Assembly: GCA_964552795.1 (NCBI GenBank)
Contig: CAZKIO010000009.1
Span: forward strand, 1 to 64,000
Length of the DNA: 64,000 bases
Direction of reading: 5' to 3'
Source of the DNA: JAEUHZ01 sp964552795
GTDB taxonomy: Bacteria; Planctomycetota; UBA1135; GCA-002686595
Of this stretch, positions 56,643-64,000 are shown in pieces. The notes under the pieces are model-generated. The model made no database searches. It was not told where the DNA came from and saw only the letters and a list, made by a program, of their open reading frames with translations. The stretch's first letter is position 1; each line of letters starts with the position of its first letter. Position numbers and translations under genes: made by a program.

Positions 56643-57395
56643 TCACGCCCGCGCCACGCACAAGACGCGCACCCGCGCCGCGCCCAGCCTGCGCAGCACG
56701 CGCGCGCACTCCCCCGCCGTCGCGCCCGACGTGACCACGTCGTCGACGAGCCACGCTTCCTTGCCGGCCACGCGCCGCGCGCGGCCCGGCGGGAAACGCG
56801 CGGCCGCGAACGCCGCGCGCACGTTCGCGGCCCGCGAGACGGTGCCCAGCGCGCCCTGCACCGGCGTCGCGCGCGTGCGCCGCAGCGCGCGCACGACCGG
56901 CAGGCAGGCGTGCCGGCCGGCCGCGCGCGCCAGCCACAGCGCCTGGTCGTAGCCGCGGTCGATGCGCCGCGCGGGGTGCAGCGGCACGGGCACGAGCACG
57001 CGCGGCTCGGCCGCGGGCGGCTCCAGCGCGAGGCGCGCGGCCAGCAACTGCCCGAGCGGCTCGGCGAGGTCCGGCCGCCCGCCGTACTTCAGCGCCAGCA
57101 CCCAGGCCGCCGTCGCCAGCGCGCGGTACTCGCCCAGCGCGGCGACCGACGCGAAGGCCGGCGCGCGCGCGCGGCAGTCGGGACAGCGCTCGCCCTCCGG
57201 CAGCATCGGAGCGATCGCGGCCGCGCAGCGCGCGCAGCGCGGCCCCTCCAGTTCGCACGCGAGCCGGTGCTCCGCGCAGCCCAGACCGTCCCCGGCGTCG
57301 GCCGCGTCGCACAGCGCGCAGCGCGACGGCCAGACCGCCTCGACGAAGTCGGCGACGGCGCCCAGGGTGTCGACCTTCCAGGGGTCGGGCTGCAC
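56643..57395 (-). CDS. ComF family phosphoribosyltransferase-like protein
   Basis: This 250-residue protein has an N-terminal Cys-rich zinc motif (SRCALCD...CARC...CPDCRAR) and a C-terminal type I phosphoribosyltransferase fold with the PRPP loop AWLVDDVVTSGATAGE. Before that come LALKYGGRPDLA, VPVPLHPARRIDRGYDQALWLA and the SRAANVRAAF block. ComF proteins assist DNA uptake in competent bacteria, but homologues are widespread without known competence. It starts with GTG at 57395. No other competence genes are here. Confidence 0.92.
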   Translation of the reverse strand: MQPDPWKVDTLGAVADFVEAVWPSRCALCDAADAGDGLGCAEHRLACELEGPRCARCAAAIAPMLPEGERCPDCRARAPAFASVAALGEYRALATAAWVLALKYGGRPDLAEPLGQLLAARLALEPPAAEPRVLVPVPLHPARRIDRGYDQALWLARAAGRHACLPVVRALRRTRATPVQGALGTVSRAANVRAAFAAARFPPGRARRVAGKEAWLVDDVVTSGATAGECARVLRRLGAARVRVLCVARA

Positions 57396-57436
57396 ACCCC
57401 CACGACGAACCGCGCGCGCGCCGGTTGCGCCCGGCG

Positions 57437-58051
57437 CTAGACCTCGTCCTCGTCGACCCGCTCGACGTGGATCTCGCGGCGCGGCGCGCGGCGTTCGCCG
57501 CTCACGCCGGCCGCGCGCCGCACACGCTCGACGAAGGACGCGATCGAGTCCTCGGGCCGCGATTCGACGCCGAACAGTTCGCCGATCTCGCGCGCCAGCG
57601 CCGGATCCGACTCCAGGTCCGCCGGCGCGCGCTGCATCTGCTCGCGCACGTAGCGGCGGAACGCGCGCGACGACCAGGCCCAGCCGGCGGCGAGCAGGGC
57701 CGCCGTCGCCAGCGCCAGCACGACGACCCAGAACACCGGGAACGTGCGCTCGGCGCCGGGCGCGACGGGCCGCAGCCGGCCGAGCAGCTCGAACCCGAAG
57801 CCGGCCAGCAGGTACAGGAACCCGACACCGATCTGCAGCCGCTGGAAGATGTGCTCGCGGATCGCGACGAAGCGCGCGCCGCGCGCGCCGAACCGCTCCG
57901 CGACCAGTTCGCGCGGATGGCGGAAGAGCAGCGAGTTGCCCAGGAGGAACGTGCCGCCCAGCAGCAGCACGAGGCCGACCGCGACCCAGTCGGGCTCCTG
58001 CACGAGGTCCGGCTCGGCGCCGGCCGTGCCCAGGAGCAGCGCCGCGATCAC
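57437..58051 (-). CDS. Three-helix membrane protein of unknown function
   Basis: This 204-residue protein has three hydrophobic helices (about 21-42, 73-92, 106-127) and a charged C-terminal tail (about 130-204). No known family is evident. The GTG start at 58051 overlaps the stop of the upstream gene (GTGA), so both are made together. Confidence 0.68.
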   Translation of the reverse strand: MIAALLLGTAGAEPDLVQEPDWVAVGLVLLLGGTFLLGNSLLFRHPRELVAERFGARGARFVAIREHIFQRLQIGVGFLYLLAGFGFELLGRLRPVAPGAERTFPVFWVVVLALATAALLAAGWAWSSRAFRRYVREQMQRAPADLESDPALAREIGELFGVESRPEDSIASFVERVRRAAGVSGERRAPRREIHVERVDEDEV

Positions 58052-58443
58052 ACCAGGATGGCCCACAGGATGAGCCCCCAGATCACGACGCCCGCGACGA
58101 CCAGCGTCGCCTGCGCCACGCGCGGACCGGCCAGCGTGGCGCCGCCCGGCGCGACCGCCTCGATGCTCGTCACGCGCTCGATCGGGATCCGCCGCGCCGG
58201 GAAGCGCGCGTCGGGGCCCGCCCCGCGCCACAGGAGCGCGGTCGCCGCGCCCGGCTCGGCGCCCGCGGGCACCTCCAGGCGCGGGCTCTCGACCTCGTGC
58301 GCGCTGCCGTCGTCGAGCACGACGCGCACGCGGCGCTGCACGTCGACGACCGGCGGCGTCCACGGGCGCTGGATCGGCTGCCACAGCGGAGCGGCGGCGC
58401 ACGCGGCCAGCACGAGGAGCGCGGAAGGGGCGATGCGGCGCAC
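58048..58443 (-). CDS. Small lipoprotein with C-terminal membrane helix
   Basis: This 131-residue protein starts with a lipobox-like LLVLAAC (Cys15), continues with a beta-rich central part (WTPPVVDVQRRVRVVLDDGSAHEVES), and ends with a hydrophobic helix (about 112-131). Both ends could be membrane-bound, which is odd for a lipoprotein; it may be an inner-membrane protein instead. It starts with GTG behind a -10-like TAGGCT (9 nt) and is co-translated with the three-helix protein. Confidence 0.63.
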   Translation of the reverse strand: MRRIAPSALLVLAACAAAPLWQPIQRPWTPPVVDVQRRVRVVLDDGSAHEVESPRLEVPAGAEPGAATALLWRGAGPDARFPARRIPIERVTSIEAVAPGGATLAGPRVAQATLVVAGVVIWGLILWAILV

Positions 58444-58452
58444 GATCGGCGC

Positions 58453-58458
58453 AGCCTA
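58453..58458 (-). promoter_or_regulatory. -10-like TAGGCT 9 nt before start codon
   Basis: TAGGCT (minus) ends 9 nt before the GTG at 58443; identical to the hexamer before the M28 peptidase gene. Confidence 0.38.
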
Positions 58459-58517
58459 GCCTCGCGGACGGCACGTGGTCCACGGCAGCGCGCGTGGTTC
58501 CGCCGCGCGCGAGGCCG

Positions 58518-58523
58518 TAGAAT
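58518..58523 (+). promoter_or_regulatory. -10-like TAGAAT upstream of gatC
   Basis: TAGAAT, a 5-of-6 match to TATAAT, ends 17 nt before the gatC ATG. The -35 region is poor. Confidence 0.35.
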
Positions 58524-58540
58524 CCCGCGCCGACCCCGCC

Positions 58541-58840
58541 ATGAGCGATCCGATCCCCGAGACCGTGCGCCAGGTGGCCGCCCTGGCGCGGCTGGAACTG
58601 GACGCCGCGGAGGCCGCGGCGCTGGGCCGCCAGTTCGGCCGGATCCTGGAGCAGTTCCAGGAGCTCGCCGCGCTCGACGTCGCGGGCGTCGAGCCGATGC
58701 TGCACGCCGCGCAGGGCGAGAACGTCGTGCGCGAGGACCTGCCCGCGCCCTCCCTCCCGCGCGAGGCCGCCCTGTCCAACGCGCCGGCACCCTGCGACGG
58801 TTTCTACTCCGTCCCCAAGACCGTCGGGGGCGAGGAGTGA
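58541..58840 (+). CDS. gatC: Asp/Glu-tRNA amidotransferase subunit C
   Basis: This 99-residue protein is a typical GatC: VRQVAALARLELD at the N-terminus, LDVAGVEPMLHA, NVVREDLP and the C-terminal GFYSVPKTV. GatC stabilises the GatAB complex that converts Glu-tRNA(Gln) or Asp-tRNA(Asn) to the cognate amide. It is first in the coupled operon gatC-gatA-gatB. The ATG at 58541 precedes the conserved part; an upstream extension in frame has no homology. Confidence 0.95.
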   Translation: MSDPIPETVRQVAALARLELDAAEAAALGRQFGRILEQFQELAALDVAGVEPMLHAAQGENVVREDLPAPSLPREAALSNAPAPCDGFYSVPKTVGGEE

Positions 58841-60318
58841 GCCCCGCCGGCGACCCGGACGCGATCGCGCTCGCCGCCGCGATCGCGCGCGGCGATCTCA
58901 GCGCGCGCCGCGCGGCCGAGGACTGCCTCGCGCGCATCGATCGCCTGGATCCCAGGCTGCACGTCTTCCTGACCGTCGATCGGGAGGGCGCGCTGACGCG
59001 CGCGGACGCGCTCGATCGCGCGCGCGCCGCGGGCGCGACGCCCGGACCGCTCCACGGCGTGCCGATCGCGCTCAAGGCCAACATGTGCCTCGCCGGCGTC
59101 GAGTCGAACTGCGCCTCGCGGATCCTCGCGGGCTACCGCGCGCCGTACACCGCGACGTTCGTCGAACGCCTGATCGACGCCGGCGCGAACCCGGTCGGCA
59201 TGACCAACATGGACGAGTTCGCCATGGGCAGCTCGTCGGAGAACTCGGCCTTCGGGCCGACGCGCAACCCCTGGGACGAAGCGCGCACGCCCGGCGGATC
59301 GAGCTCCGGTTCGGCCGTCGCCGTGGCCAGCGGCATGGTGCCGATCGCGCTGGGTTCCGACACGGGCGGCTCGGTGCGCCAGCCGGCCGCGCTGTGCGGC
59401 ATCCTGGGCTTCAAGCCGACCTACGGGCGCATCTCGCGCTACGGACTGATCGCGTTCGGCAGCTCGCTCGATCAGGTCAGCCCCTTCGCGCGCAGCGTGC
59501 GCGACCTGGAGCTGTGCGTGCACCTGATGTCGGGCACGGACCCGCGCGACTCGACGTGCCTGGACGAGCCCGCGTTGTGCGTCGAGGACGGCGGCATCGA
59601 GGGCCTGCGCGTCGGCGTGCCCGCCGAGCACTTCCCCGCTTCTCTGCCGGGCGCGGTGCGCGCGCGCTGCGAGGAGGCCCTGGAGACGCTGCGCGCCCTG
59701 GGCGCCGAGCTCGTGCCCGTGTCGCTGCCGCACTCCAGGTACGCGATCCCGACCTACTACGTGGTGGCGACGGCCGAGGCGTCGAGCAACCTCGCGCGCT
59801 TCGACGGCGTGCGCTACGGGCTGCGCGGAGCCGGGCCCGGCTCGCTGCAGGGCATGTACGCCGCGACGCGCGAGGCGGGCTTCGGCCCGGAGGTGAAGCG
59901 CCGCATCCTGCTGGGCACGTACGTGCTGTCGGCCGGCTACTACGACGCCTGGTACGGCCGCGCGCTCAAGGTGCGCGCGCTCCTGAAGCGCGACTTCGAC
60001 GCCGTGTTCGCCGACGTCGACGTCATCGCCGGCCCGACGTCGCCCGAGGTCGCGTTCCCCCTGGGCGCGAAGTCCGGCGATCCGGTCGCCATGTACCTCT
60101 CCGACGTCTTGACCGTCCCGATCAGCCTGGCGGGCCTGCCGGGCATCAGCGTGCCGTGCGGGTTCGTGGACGAGGGCGGCCGTCGCCTGCCGGTCGGCCT
60201 GCAGATCGCCGGGCCGGCGCGCGCCGACGCGCGCGTGCTGCGCGTCGCGCGGGCCTTCGAGTCGGCCACGGCCTTCGGCCGCGAACGCGCGCCGGCGTGC
60301 GCGGAGGCGGCGCCGTGA
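58837..60318 (+). CDS. gatA: Asp/Glu-tRNA amidotransferase subunit A
   Basis: This 493-residue amidase has the Ser-cisSer-Lys triad: Lys in GVPIALKANM, the catalytic GGSSSGSAVAVASG loop and SDTGGSVRQPA. GFKPTYGRISRYGLIAFGSSLDQ is also conserved. It releases ammonia from glutamine for GatB. The GTG start overlaps the gatC stop by 4 nt. Confidence 0.97.
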   Translation: MSPAGDPDAIALAAAIARGDLSARRAAEDCLARIDRLDPRLHVFLTVDREGALTRADALDRARAAGATPGPLHGVPIALKANMCLAGVESNCASRILAGYRAPYTATFVERLIDAGANPVGMTNMDEFAMGSSSENSAFGPTRNPWDEARTPGGSSSGSAVAVASGMVPIALGSDTGGSVRQPAALCGILGFKPTYGRISRYGLIAFGSSLDQVSPFARSVRDLELCVHLMSGTDPRDSTCLDEPALCVEDGGIEGLRVGVPAEHFPASLPGAVRARCEEALETLRALGAELVPVSLPHSRYAIPTYYVVATAEASSNLARFDGVRYGLRGAGPGSLQGMYAATREAGFGPEVKRRILLGTYVLSAGYYDAWYGRALKVRALLKRDFDAVFADVDVIAGPTSPEVAFPLGAKSGDPVAMYLSDVLTVPISLAGLPGISVPCGFVDEGGRRLPVGLQIAGPARADARVLRVARAFESATAFGRERAPACAEAAP

Positions 60319-61808
60319 CCACCCGCACGCAGCACGCGCCGGCCGGCGTCGTCTCGGAGCGCACCGGCGTGCGCTGGATCCCCGTGATCGGCCTGGAGGT
60401 GCACGCGCAGCTCGCGACGCGCACCAAGCTGTTCTGCGGCTGCGAGTACCGCTTCGGCGCGGAGCCGAACACGCTGACCTGCGCGGTCTGCACGGCGCAG
60501 CCGGGCGTGCTGCCGGTGCTCAATCGCGAGGCGCTGGCGCTGGCCGTGCGCGCCGGCCTCGCGCTGGGCGCCACGATCGCCGAGCGCAGCAAGTTCGACC
60601 GCAAGCACTACTTCTACTGCGACCTGCCCAAGGGCTACCAGATCAGCCAGTACGACCAGCCCTTCTGCACGGGCGGCGGCCTGCGGCTCTCCAACGGGCG
60701 CTTCATCCGCCTGAACCGCATCCACATGGAGGAGGACGCCGGCAAGGCGATCCACGACCGCGGCGCGACGACGCTGGTCGACCTGAACCGCGCGGGCGTG
60801 CCGCTGATCGAGTCGGTCACCGAGGCCGACGTGCAGAGCAGCGCCGAGGCGCACGAGTACCTGACCGGCCTCAAGGAGATCCTGCAGCACGTCGGCGCCA
60901 GCGAATGCGACATGGAGAAGGGCGAGTTGCGCTGCGACGTCAACATCTCGGTGCACCCCGCGGGGGAAGCCTGGCGCACCAAGGTCGAGATCAAGAACCT
61001 GAACTCGTTCCGCTTCGTGGCCGCCGCGATCGACCACGAGATCGCGCGCCAGATCGAGGCCTACGAGTCCGAGGACCCGACGCAGTTCCCGGTGCAGGAG
61101 ACGCGCCTGTGGGACAGCCAGAAGAACGTGACGCGCACGATGCGCAGCAAGGAGTCGGCGCACGACTACCGCTACTTCGCCGAGCCCGACCTGCCGCCGG
61201 TGCGCATCGACGCCGCCTACCTGGAGCGCCAGCGCGCGCTGATCCCCGAGCTGCCCGCCGCGCGACGCGAGCGCTACGTGAAGACGCTGGGTCTCTCCCC
61301 CGCCGACGCCGCCGTGTTGACCTCCGAGCGCGTGATCGCCGACTTCTTCGAGGCGGCGGTGCGCCTCTCGGAGAAGCCCAAGGAGTGCGCCAACTGGATC
61401 CAGAACGAGTTGAAGGGCTTCGTCGGCGACCCCGGGCTCGGCTACGCGAACTTCGGCGAGATCGCGCTCAAGCCGCACGACCTCGCGTCGGTCGTGAAGC
61501 TCGTCGCCGACGGGCGCATCCAGAACTCCGGCGCGCGCGTGCTCCTGCGCGCCATCGCGAAGACCGGCAAGTCGGCCAAGGCGCTGGTCCAGGAGCTCGA
61601 CCTGGAACAGGTCCAGGATCCGGCCGCCATCGAGGGCTGGTGCCGCGAGGCGCTGGTCGGCCGCGAGAAGATCGTGGCCGACGTGCGCGCCGGCAAGCCC
61701 AACGCGGTCAACGCGCTGCTCGGCGCGGTCATGAAGGCCTCGGGCGGCAAGGCCAACCCGCAGGAAGTCCGCGAGACCCTGCTGCGCCTGATCGGGAACG
61801 GGGGCTGA
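60315..61808 (+). CDS. gatB: Asp/Glu-tRNA amidotransferase subunit B
   Basis: This 497-residue GatB has the N-terminal VIGLEVHAQLATRTKLFCGC with a Cys zinc site (CxC...CAVC), KFDRKHYFYCDLPKGYQISQ, RIHMEEDAGK, the DVNISV block and KVEIKNLNSF, then a C-terminal YqeY-like domain. It transfers ammonia to mischarged tRNA. The GTG start overlaps the gatA stop by 4 nt. The gene order C-A-B with tight coupling implies balanced subunits. The sigma-fusion gene follows 76 bp later. Confidence 0.97.
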   Translation: MTTRTQHAPAGVVSERTGVRWIPVIGLEVHAQLATRTKLFCGCEYRFGAEPNTLTCAVCTAQPGVLPVLNREALALAVRAGLALGATIAERSKFDRKHYFYCDLPKGYQISQYDQPFCTGGGLRLSNGRFIRLNRIHMEEDAGKAIHDRGATTLVDLNRAGVPLIESVTEADVQSSAEAHEYLTGLKEILQHVGASECDMEKGELRCDVNISVHPAGEAWRTKVEIKNLNSFRFVAAAIDHEIARQIEAYESEDPTQFPVQETRLWDSQKNVTRTMRSKESAHDYRYFAEPDLPPVRIDAAYLERQRALIPELPAARRERYVKTLGLSPADAAVLTSERVIADFFEAAVRLSEKPKECANWIQNELKGFVGDPGLGYANFGEIALKPHDLASVVKLVADGRIQNSGARVLLRAIAKTGKSAKALVQELDLEQVQDPAAIEGWCREALVGREKIVADVRAGKPNAVNALLGAVMKASGGKANPQEVRETLLRLIGNGG

Positions 61809-61884
61809 GGCCCGTGCGGGGCCGGCCGCGCGCCGCGGCGACCGGACGGTGTAACGTGGCGGGGTCCCCGAGCGGAGTTCCCCG

Positions 61885-64000
61885 ATGCACGCGCCGCCGA
61901 CGCCCGAGAGCCTCTTCCTGCGCTGGCGCGCCGACGGCGACGCCGAGGCGCTGGGCGAGGTGCTGGCCGCGGTGCAGGACGAGTTGCTGGGGGTCGCGCG
62001 CCGCCAGTCGCGCGACGAGTCGAGCGCACAGGACCTGCTGCAGGAGACGCTGCTGACGGCGATCAGCCAGGCGCACCGCTTCGACGCGACGCAGCGCCTG
62101 ATGCCCTGGCTCGTCGGGCTGCTCACCGTCAACGTGCTGCGCGAACGCCGCCGGGGCGCGCGCACGCCGGACCCCGTCCGCGTCGCGCAGCCGGGCGTCG
62201 AGCGCCCCGAGGAGGGCGCGGACCGCGGCGAGGTGCGCCGCGTCGTCGCCGGCGCGATCGAGGGCCTGCCCGACCTGTACCGCGACGTGCTGCAGCAGCA
62301 CCTCCTCGAGGAGCGCTCGCACGCCGAGATCGCCGAACGCCTGGGCCGCGCACCGGGCACCATCCGCGTGCAGGTGTTCCGCGGACTCGCGCAACTGCGC
62401 GCCGCCCTGCCGGCGAGCCTGTCGCTGGGCCTCGCGCTGACCCTGCTGGTTCCGCGCAGCGAGGCGGCCTGGGCCGCGCGCGTGCTCGATCAGGCCGCCG
62501 CGCCGGCCGCGCCGGCCGCGCCGCTCGCCGCTCCGCTGGCGGCGGCGTCCGCAGCCCCGATCGCGCTGCGCTGGATCGCGGCCGGCGTGCTCGCGGCGGC
62601 GACGGCCGGCGCAGTGTGGTGGACGCTGCAGCCGTCGGCCGAGCCGCGCAGGTCCGGTGCCGAGGTGGCGGGCCTCGCGGAGCCCGACGGCGGCGCGCCC
62701 GCTCCCGCGGCCGGGGAACTCGCGACGCCGGCGATCCCGACCGGCGCGCCGGCGCGACGGCCGCTCGGAACGCAAGCCTCGGCCACGGCGCCGCGGCCCG
62801 GCGTGTGGCTCGTGGGCGAGATCACCGGCCTCGACGCGCTGACCCCGGCCGATGCGCTGGCGCTGACGCTGCGGCCGGGCGACACGCGCCACCCGCCGCG
62901 CCAGGTGTCGCTCGCGGCGGAACCGATGTTCGCAGTGGACCTCGGCGCGTGGTACGCCGCGGACGGCCCGGCGCCCCGCGATTTCTTCGCGGTCGTGGAC
63001 CATCCGGGTGCGCTGGTGGCGCGCGCGCCGCTGTGGCTCGACGAGGACCGGCTCGCCGCCGCGCGCGCGGCCGCGCGGCCCGGATCCGAGGAACGCGTCG
63101 AGCTCCGCGCGCGCTTCGACCTCGCGCGCGCCGCGGCGAGCGTCGTGGGACGCGTGCGCCTGCCGGACGGCGCGCCAGAGGCCGCCGAGGAACGCGTCTC
63201 GGTGGGCCTGTTCCAGTTGCATCCCGACGGCGAAGCCGCGCGCGAACCGGCCGAGGCCGCGTTCGCGGGCGCGGACGGGTTCTTCGCGCTGCGCACGCCG
63301 GTGCCGGGGCGGCACCAGCTCGTGATCGTGCGCGCGGGCCTCGCCGTGAAGAACCTCGAGGTGTTCCTCGCGCCGCGCGACGTGCGCGACCTGGGCGACG
63401 TCGAGCTGTCCGCCGGGCTCGCGATCGCCGGGACGGTGCGCACCGCCGGCGGCCAGGCCGCGCCGCACGCGCGCGTCGATTGGCGCGCGGCCGAGGTGTC
63501 CGCCCCGGTCACGATGCACGGCCGCGTCCTGATCCGCCGCAACGGGCGCTTCGAGCACGCCAACGGCAGCGTGGTCGCGGACCCGGCCGGTGCGTTCACG
63601 ATCGGCGCGCTCGCGGCGGGGCCGTACCTCGTGCGCGCCGCGCCCGCGCCGCGCGACGCCCGGCACGTGATCGCGCTCGACGACCACGGCGGCTTCGGGA
63701 CGCCCGTCGCGGCGCCGCCGGGCGAGGAACGCGTCGACGCGCCGGCGCACGGGGTCGTGCTCGCGGCCGGCCGGTTCGAGGTGCCGCTGCGCGTGACCGG
63801 CAGAGGCGCGCCCCTCGCGGACGTCGACGTCGAGCGCCTGTTCGAGGGCGGCGGGTTCCAGGGAGCGGACACCGACGCACAGGGCCGCGCGACGCTGCTC
63901 ACCAGCGGCCGGCCGGGCGCGGTCGCGCTGCGCGTGTCGAAACCGGGCTGGGAACCCGCCACGCTGACCCTCGACCCGGCGCGCCTCGACCCCGCGATCG
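61885..64000 (+). CDS. Sigma-70 factor fused to a predicted membrane and exported domain, 3' end outside window
   Basis: From the ATG at 61885 the frame is open to the end (705 codons, no stop). Residues about 10-85 are sigma region 2 (QDLLQETLLTA, then MPWLVGLLTVNVLRERRR). Region 4 (about 118-172) has SHAEIAERLGRAPGTIRVQVF. A hydrophobic patch (175-187) and an Ala/Pro linker precede one clear membrane helix (about 226-246, IALRWIAAGVLAAATAGAVWW). Beyond it about 450 residues are beta-rich, including carboxypeptidase-regulatory-like repeats (SVVGRVRLPDG near 418, IAGTVRTAGG near 512, FTIGALAAGPYLVRA near 571). This is a one-polypeptide layout joining a predicted exported region directly to a sigma factor. 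TAACGT at 61852-61857 may be its -10. Confidence 0.85.
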   Translation, partial: MHAPPTPESLFLRWRADGDAEALGEVLAAVQDELLGVARRQSRDESSAQDLLQETLLTAISQAHRFDATQRLMPWLVGLLTVNVLRERRRGARTPDPVRVAQPGVERPEEGADRGEVRRVVAGAIEGLPDLYRDVLQQHLLEERSHAEIAERLGRAPGTIRVQVFRGLAQLRAALPASLSLGLALTLLVPRSEAAWAARVLDQAAAPAAPAAPLAAPLAAASAAPIALRWIAAGVLAAATAGAVWWTLQPSAEPRRSGAEVAGLAEPDGGAPAPAAGELATPAIPTGAPARRPLGTQASATAPRPGVWLVGEITGLDALTPADALALTLRPGDTRHPPRQVSLAAEPMFAVDLGAWYAADGPAPRDFFAVVDHPGALVARAPLWLDEDRLAAARAAARPGSEERVELRARFDLARAAASVVGRVRLPDGAPEAAEERVSVGLFQLHPDGEAAREPAEAAFAGADGFFALRTPVPGRHQLVIVRAGLAVKNLEVFLAPRDVRDLGDVELSAGLAIAGTVRTAGGQAAPHARVDWRAAEVSAPVTMHGRVLIRRNGRFEHANGSVVADPAGAFTIGALAAGPYLVRAAPAPRDARHVIALDDHGGFGTPVAAPPGEERVDAPAHGVVLAAGRFEVPLRVTGRGAPLADVDVERLFEGGGFQGADTDAQGRATLLTSGRPGAVALRVSKPGWEPATLTLDPARLDPAI

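Overview
The window is very GC-rich DNA that reads like a chromosome segment of an environmental planctomycete-type bacterium, probably of the poorly studied lineage whose secreted proteins share a Cys-rich C-terminal domain starting CFGDG. The evidence is indirect: that domain occurs three times, and there are a Ser/Thr kinase with membrane helices, a sigma factor fused to a large predicted exported region, FG-GAP proteins, many lipoproteins and frequent GTG starts. I saw no rRNA, tRNA or CRISPR array. The only mobile element is a REP-associated (RAYT-type) transposase unit. Two 100-N scaffold gaps are present (48508-48607 and 54355-54454). The second is flanked by the same 55 bp on both sides and is probably an assembly overlap.

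Layout. 1-3.0 kb, minus strand: a lipoprotein start, an ECF sigma factor with a His/Cys-rich membrane protein, and a membrane-anchored Ser/Thr kinase. 3.2-5.6 kb: a secreted protein with the Cys-rich C-domain. 5.6-10.2 kb: prkA - DUF444 - spoVR operon. 10.4-12.5 kb: an M28 peptidase lipoprotein and a second Cys-rich-domain protein. 12.5-15.7 kb: two coupled M14-like proteins that appear to lack the zinc ligands. 15.8-22.1 kb: nrdR, a double ATP-cone protein and smc. 22.4-25.0 kb: FG-GAP protein. 25.0-29.2 kb: metallophosphoesterase - yidC - mnmE. 29.4-31.0 kb: nadD and a WecA-type transferase. 31.2-34.2 kb: small lipoprotein, miaA, a secreted protein and DinB. 34.4-36.4 kb: third Cys-rich-domain protein. 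36.5-42.5 kb: mutL, then menG/ubiE - CPBP protease - ubiX - ubiA - holA. 42.6-45.8 kb: a large beta-propeller lipoprotein. 46.2-48.4 kb: ruvB - tgt. 48.6-50.0 kb: an SH3 protein and a truncated gene at the gap. 50.2-53.6 kb: aminotransferase and two glycosyltransferases. 53.6-54.9 kb: RAYT element. 54.9-58.4 kb: larC, comF and small genes. 58.5-61.8 kb: gatCAB. 61.9 kb to the end: the sigma factor fused to a predicted transmembrane and exported region, still open at the window edge.

How it works together. Most of the window is core housekeeping: tRNA modification (mnmE, miaA, tgt), Gln-tRNA/Asn-tRNA amidation (gatCAB), DNA repair and replication (mutL, ruvB, smc, holA), quinone tailoring, NAD and the cell envelope (yidC, wecA-like). 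Signalling and surface genes lie between these blocks. Two window-wide patterns stand out. First, at many operon heads a TANNNT -10-like hexamer sits only 6-12 nt before the start codon, suggesting many leaderless or nearly leaderless mRNAs. Second, genes inside operons are joined by 4-nt stop/start overlaps, often GTGA. The most unusual single gene is the sigma factor fused to a predicted exported domain at the right edge.
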